From positions 1,178,001-1,242,000 of the forward strand of contig NZ_CP031055.1 in NCBI RefSeq assembly GCF_003345295.1: a DNA stretch of 64,000 nucleotides. Reading direction: 5' to 3'. The notes beneath the pieces were generated by a model that saw only the letters and a list, made by a program, of their open reading frames with translations, was not told the DNA's origin and did no database searches. Positions 61,119 through 64,000 of this stretch are shown piece by piece. A program made the translations under genes and the position numbers. The stretch's first letter is position 1, and every line of letters starts with the position of its first letter. This DNA comes from Vibrio splendidus. Its GTDB lineage: Bacteria > Pseudomonadota > Gammaproteobacteria > Enterobacterales > Vibrionaceae.

Positions 61119-61289
61119 TACCTTTAAATCATGGCTATGCTGCTTTATTAGTTAGTGGCACAAAATGGTAAGACTCGAATCGAGTGAATGACTAGAATTA
61201 TCTCAAACGAAACAAGTGAATTAGGGCGGATTCTAGTCACTTTATCTTATTCGAATGGATGCTTTGAAAGCTCGAAAGAGGATTATTTT

Positions 61290-61469
61290 ATGTACGAACT
61301 AACACTGATTCTAAGCCTAATGATGGGTGGAGCTGATAGCACAGCAGAAATGGAAGTTAACACCCAATTTACGACTCTTGAGCAATGTAATGAAGAAGGC
61401 GCAGCGCTAGCTGAGAAGCTAAATGCAACAGACCTAAAAGTCATGCAAGTTCAATGTGAGCGTGATTAA
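61290..61469 (+). CDS. Small protein of unknown function with N-terminal hydrophobic helix
   Basis: From the ATG at 61290 (AAAGAGGA ribosome site) the product is 59 residues: MYELTLILSLMMGGADSTAEMEVNTQFTTLEQCNEEGAALAEKL and a short tail. An upstream in-frame ATG at 61188 has no ribosome site. The first helix could be a signal or membrane anchor; the remainder is acidic and has two cysteines. It resembles small unannotated Vibrio proteins; no domain is known. Confidence 0.65.
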   Translation: MYELTLILSLMMGGADSTAEMEVNTQFTTLEQCNEEGAALAEKLNATDLKVMQVQCERD

Positions 61470-61780
61470 CTAGATCAAGATGAACTAGTTCATGATTAAC
61501 CAGAGCAGAACTAGTTAGATCATGACGAACCAAAGCTAACTAACTCCATAGATTTGGCGGCATGGGCACACCCGAGGTGCCCATATCGAATTACCTCCAG
61601 TTTAACTAACCTTGATTCCTCAAATGTACTTCTTCAGATCATCCACATACATTCCCCACATCAGTCCCAATAAAAACAATTTCATCTAACCTATTGTTAA
61701 ATATTTACTATTTGATAGTGTGTCTAGGTGCACATTAAGGATGTGTTTCATATTTAGCGATGAAAATAGTAGGAGTTGCG
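61470..61780. other. Gap with two-copy repeat and hairpin
   Basis: About 310 bases without a gene. A roughly 29-bp imperfect direct repeat (GAACTAGTT...CATGA..AACCA) begins at about 61480 and again at 61513. A perfect hairpin ATGGGCAC with GTGCCCAT lies near 61561-61583, without a clear T-run. An AT-rich promoter region follows for the acetyltransferase. Confidence 0.55.
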
Positions 61781-62269
61781 ATGAGTATTATAGTGAGACG
61801 GTCTGAACCGTCAGATGCAAAGGGAATCAAAGAAGTTTACGAATGCACTAATGCTTATACCGGTACGCTGCAACTCCCAAATCCATCTCTGGAAAGCTGG
61901 CAAAAACGAATCTCTAATATGCCTGACAACGTGTACTCGTATGTCGCGATGATCGACGATGAGATTGTTGGCAACTTGGGAATGGAAGTGTGTGTGAACC
62001 CAAGAAGACGACATGTGGCTTCATTTGGTATGGGTGTTAAAGACGATGTGTTAGGCAAAGGTGTGGGTAGTCAGCTGCTCGCGACCGCGATCGACTTGTG
62101 TGATAACTGGATTAACATCAAGCGAATGGAGTTAACGGTGTACACCGATAATGAAAGAGCGATCAGTCTGTATAAGAAGTTTGGTTTTGTTATTGAAGGA
62201 GAGTCCGCAGGGTTTGCTTTCAGAAATGGCGAATATGTGGCGGCTTACCACATGGCTCGACTGGTATAG
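61781..62269 (+). CDS. GNAT N-acetyltransferase (YhhY-like)
   Basis: A 162-residue acetyltransferase from the ATG at 61781 (TAGGAG site; the ATG at 61760 is less likely). The acetyl-CoA binding loop region reads VKDDVLGKGVGSQLLATAIDLCDNW, followed by MELTVYTDNERAISLYKKFGFVIEGE and FRNGEYVAAYHMAR. The pattern follows E. coli YhhY, reported as an amino acid N-acetyltransferase, nearly throughout. Substrate not established. Confidence 0.88.
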   Translation: MSIIVRRSEPSDAKGIKEVYECTNAYTGTLQLPNPSLESWQKRISNMPDNVYSYVAMIDDEIVGNLGMEVCVNPRRRHVASFGMGVKDDVLGKGVGSQLLATAIDLCDNWINIKRMELTVYTDNERAISLYKKFGFVIEGESAGFAFRNGEYVAAYHMARLV

Positions 62270-62308
62270 CACTTGGCTACACAGTTAGAATTTACGGACA
62301 GATAATAA

Positions 62309-62336
62309 AACGCCACGTTATTTAAACGTGGCGTTG
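62309..62336. terminator. Hairpin between acetyltransferase and MazG-like genes
   Basis: Eleven-bp stem AACGCCACGTT with AACGTGGCGTT. On the minus strand it is followed by TTATTA, so it suits the MazG-like gene best but lies between convergent genes. Confidence 0.75.
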
Positions 62337-62384
62337 GCTATTCAAATTAGCTGAAGCTTTTAACCGCTTCAGTATTAACCTTAA

Positions 62385-62972
62385 TTAAGCCGTTAGTGGC
62401 TCAAGGTTCGCAGGACGGTAGTGTACTGATTTTAGTACTTTACCTTGGCGAACCGTTTTACCTTCCGATACGAAATCTTCCGCACACTTAGCGATGATGT
62501 ATTCGCCTTTTTGAACCGCCATCAGCTTGATGTTCTGCTCAGCATAGAAAGCTTCTGTTTCAGCGTATTCTTTTTCGTTGCGACATACTTTGCTCATGTT
62601 ACTTGAGTGTACTTCGTCCCAGCAAGGTAAGAAGTCAATTGAGCGGTTTTTAGAAACATTCAATAGCAGGTCGATCAGGTAGCTGATTGCTAGGTTGTCT
62701 TCAACCTTAGCTTGGCCAAGGTGAACCAGACGCCCCATCAAAACATAAACGCTGTCTACAATAGCGTCCGCTTGTTCGATTTTTGAGTCAGCTTCTGCAA
62801 GTTCTGTTAGTTCTTCGATCGCTAGAGAGGTATGTAGCGTATCGCCTTTTTCGTCCATTGTTTCAGGAGCAGCAACAGGCAGATCAAAAGTACTGCGGAA
62901 CTCTTCAATGTCGCGGTAAAGGTGATCGTAGATTTCTTGGCTTAGTTGAGAAAGGTTCATTTTCCTATCCAT
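62385..62972 (-). CDS. MazG-like all-alpha NTP pyrophosphohydrolase family protein
   Basis: A 195-codon ORF (or 191 from the ATG at 62960). The acidic helices SLAIEELTELAEADSKIEQADAIVDSVYVLMG carry an ExxE plus ExxD arrangement for magnesium and nucleotide binding, as in MazG or phosphoribosyl-ATP pyrophosphatase-like proteins. The second half (NRSIDFLPCWDEVHSSNMSKVC, GKVLKSVHYRPANL) matches a distinct group known in phages and proteobacteria. It probably hydrolyses a nucleoside triphosphate; which one is unknown. Confidence 0.78.
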   Translation of the reverse strand: MDRKMNLSQLSQEIYDHLYRDIEEFRSTFDLPVAAPETMDEKGDTLHTSLAIEELTELAEADSKIEQADAIVDSVYVLMGRLVHLGQAKVEDNLAISYLIDLLLNVSKNRSIDFLPCWDEVHSSNMSKVCRNEKEYAETEAFYAEQNIKLMAVQKGEYIIAKCAEDFVSEGKTVRQGKVLKSVHYRPANLEPLTA

Positions 62973-63173
62973 TCTGTTTCGTTAATGGATCATTTTATCA
63001 AAGCTAGGAATAGGGTGCTAACGCAAAGTCGAAGAAGTCGACTTTTATTCATTGGACCAATGAGGTATTTTGCATACAAACCAATTGATTATTAGGTTTT
63101 TTTACACTTTACTCTTCTTCATATACCAAATAGTGATGTTGTCATTAAATTCGACAGTTGTGAGATCCCAGTT

Positions 63174-64000
63174 ATGCACCAAGCCAGTGAAAGCGAAATT
63201 GTTATACGCCGCTTGTATCAAATTACCAATGACTATCGAAAAGGTTTCGATAGTCAGATCGCTCAACTGCTTATTATGGGACTCGAACGCTTTGATTTAG
63301 ATATTGGTATCCTGTCGAAAGTAGAAGGCAACCGCTATCGAGTGGAACATTGCATTACCCCTGATGGCGTGGAACTGCACACCGGCGATATTTTCGATTA
63401 TCGTTCGACCTATTGCGAAATTACGTGTAAATCAATCGGCCCTATCTGCATTGAACATTGCGGTAAACACGATAAATATGCAACTCATCCTGCTTATCAG
63501 TCTTTTGGGTTAGAGTCTTATATTGGTATCCCGATTTTCGTTAATGACGAGCTTTATGGCACCTTAAATTTTTCAAGCCCGGCTCCTTATCATCGTGAAT
63601 TCAAGGAGTTCGATATCGACGTTATGAGGTTAATGGCCTCATGGATCGAAGTGGAACTGGTTAGAAGACAGCAAGAGCGAAAACTCAAAGAGCTGAATGA
63701 GAAGTTAGAGTACCAAGCTATGTACGATCCTTTGACACACTTGCCGAATAGACGTTGCTTGTTCAAAACGTTGAACGCAGAAGTGGAGCAGTTAAAAGGA
63801 TCTTTAGGAAAGGGAACCTTAGCGGTTGTCGACATCGATTTCTTTAAACAGGTTAATGACGCTTATGGTCATCAAATGGGTGATGTTGTATTAAAGAAAG
63901 TGGCGAACGTGCTGAGCAATAACACTCAAGAGGGTGAATTTGTGGCGCGCTTTGGTGGCGAGGAGTTCATTCTTTGGTACCCCAATAAAACACCAAGTTG
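63174..64000 (+). CDS. GAF-GGDEF diguanylate cyclase (partial, runs off window)
   Basis: The gene starts at the ATG at 63174 and is open to the window end (275 complete codons visible). Residues about 20-160 form a GAF sensor domain (IAQLLIMGLERFDLDIGILSKVEGNRYRVEH in parts, SYIGIPIFVNDELYGTLNF); a coiled-coil linker follows (ELVRRQQERKLKELNEKLEYQ), then a GGDEF domain starting AMYDPLTHLPNRR. The catalytic motif is GGEEF at residues 261-265, an active variant. The usual RxxD inhibitory site is not present (TQEGEF there). It probably makes cyclic di-GMP in answer to an intracellular ligand. Confidence 0.92.
   Translation, partial: MHQASESEIVIRRLYQITNDYRKGFDSQIAQLLIMGLERFDLDIGILSKVEGNRYRVEHCITPDGVELHTGDIFDYRSTYCEITCKSIGPICIEHCGKHDKYATHPAYQSFGLESYIGIPIFVNDELYGTLNFSSPAPYHREFKEFDIDVMRLMASWIEVELVRRQQERKLKELNEKLEYQAMYDPLTHLPNRRCLFKTLNAEVEQLKGSLGKGTLAVVDIDFFKQVNDAYGHQMGDVVLKKVANVLSNNTQEGEFVARFGGEEFILWYPNKTPS

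Overview
The window reads as a chromosomal segment of a marine Vibrio, most likely of the Splendidus clade. The basis is protein-level: a textbook gammaproteobacterial IHF-alpha, a Vibrio-type cobTSUC/btuCD set, cydABX, purT/cdd/lrgAB/sbcB in one block, a chitin-active LPMO and an aerolysin close to the enterotoxin described from V. splendidus. No database search was possible, so the clade is an inference. No rRNA, tRNA, CRISPR array, transposase or integrase was seen.

Layout. 1-3.4 kb: the end of an aspartoacylase gene, then a minus-strand zinc-starvation operon (Zur regulator, gamma-carbonic-anhydrase-like protein, CobW/COG0523 GTPase) under a perfect 24-bp Zur-type palindrome, then an XRE regulator divergent from an SDR dehydrogenase. 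4.7-7.6 kb: ihfA without pheST beside it, a membrane protein, an NAD(P)-binding protein and a DUF302 lipoprotein. 8.1-10.7 kb: a translationally coupled periplasmic sulfite dehydrogenase operon with three c-type cytochromes. 10.8-17.8 kb: a secreted RelA/SpoT-fold protein, then housekeeping genes tpm, purT (PurR box), cdd (CRP-like site), lrgAB and sbcB. 18.8-22.9 kb: a chaperone-usher-type fimbrial operon with a DUF4402-like pilin. 23-26 kb: a fatty acid hydroxylase, a DUF2804 protein and an AraC regulator.

26.1-35.6 kb is an exotoxin block, all minus strand apart from one housekeeping gene: a sphingomyelinase-family protein with a membrane-anchored helical partner, an aerolysin-family pore-forming toxin, and a two-gene operon encoding a 759-aa exported helical protein with a diphtheria-toxin-T-like hydrophobic segment and an exported HELIH zinc metallopeptidase fused to an isochorismatase-like C-terminal half. 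I consider this last pair beside the aerolysin gene the best candidate for an undescribed system.

36-46 kb: DUF218 protein, LysR/aldo-keto reductase/GlcG group, cystine transporter, a second copy of the NAD(P)-binding family, flavin reductase, and cobalamin assembly genes cobT-cobS-cobU-cobC. 46.5-51.5 kb: oligopeptidase F, astE, and vitamin B12 importer genes btuCD. 51.6-54.6 kb: RidA and quinone-reductase-like operon divergent from a LysR gene, and a small unknown protein. 54.9-64 kb: a chitin-active LPMO, a MocR regulator, cydABX including a 33-codon cydX, a YhhY-type acetyltransferase, a MazG-like protein and the start of a GAF-GGDEF protein.

A striking background feature is that many intergenic gaps carry short tandem arrays (6-20 bp units), each with a different unit, often next to stop codons or between terminators and promoters.
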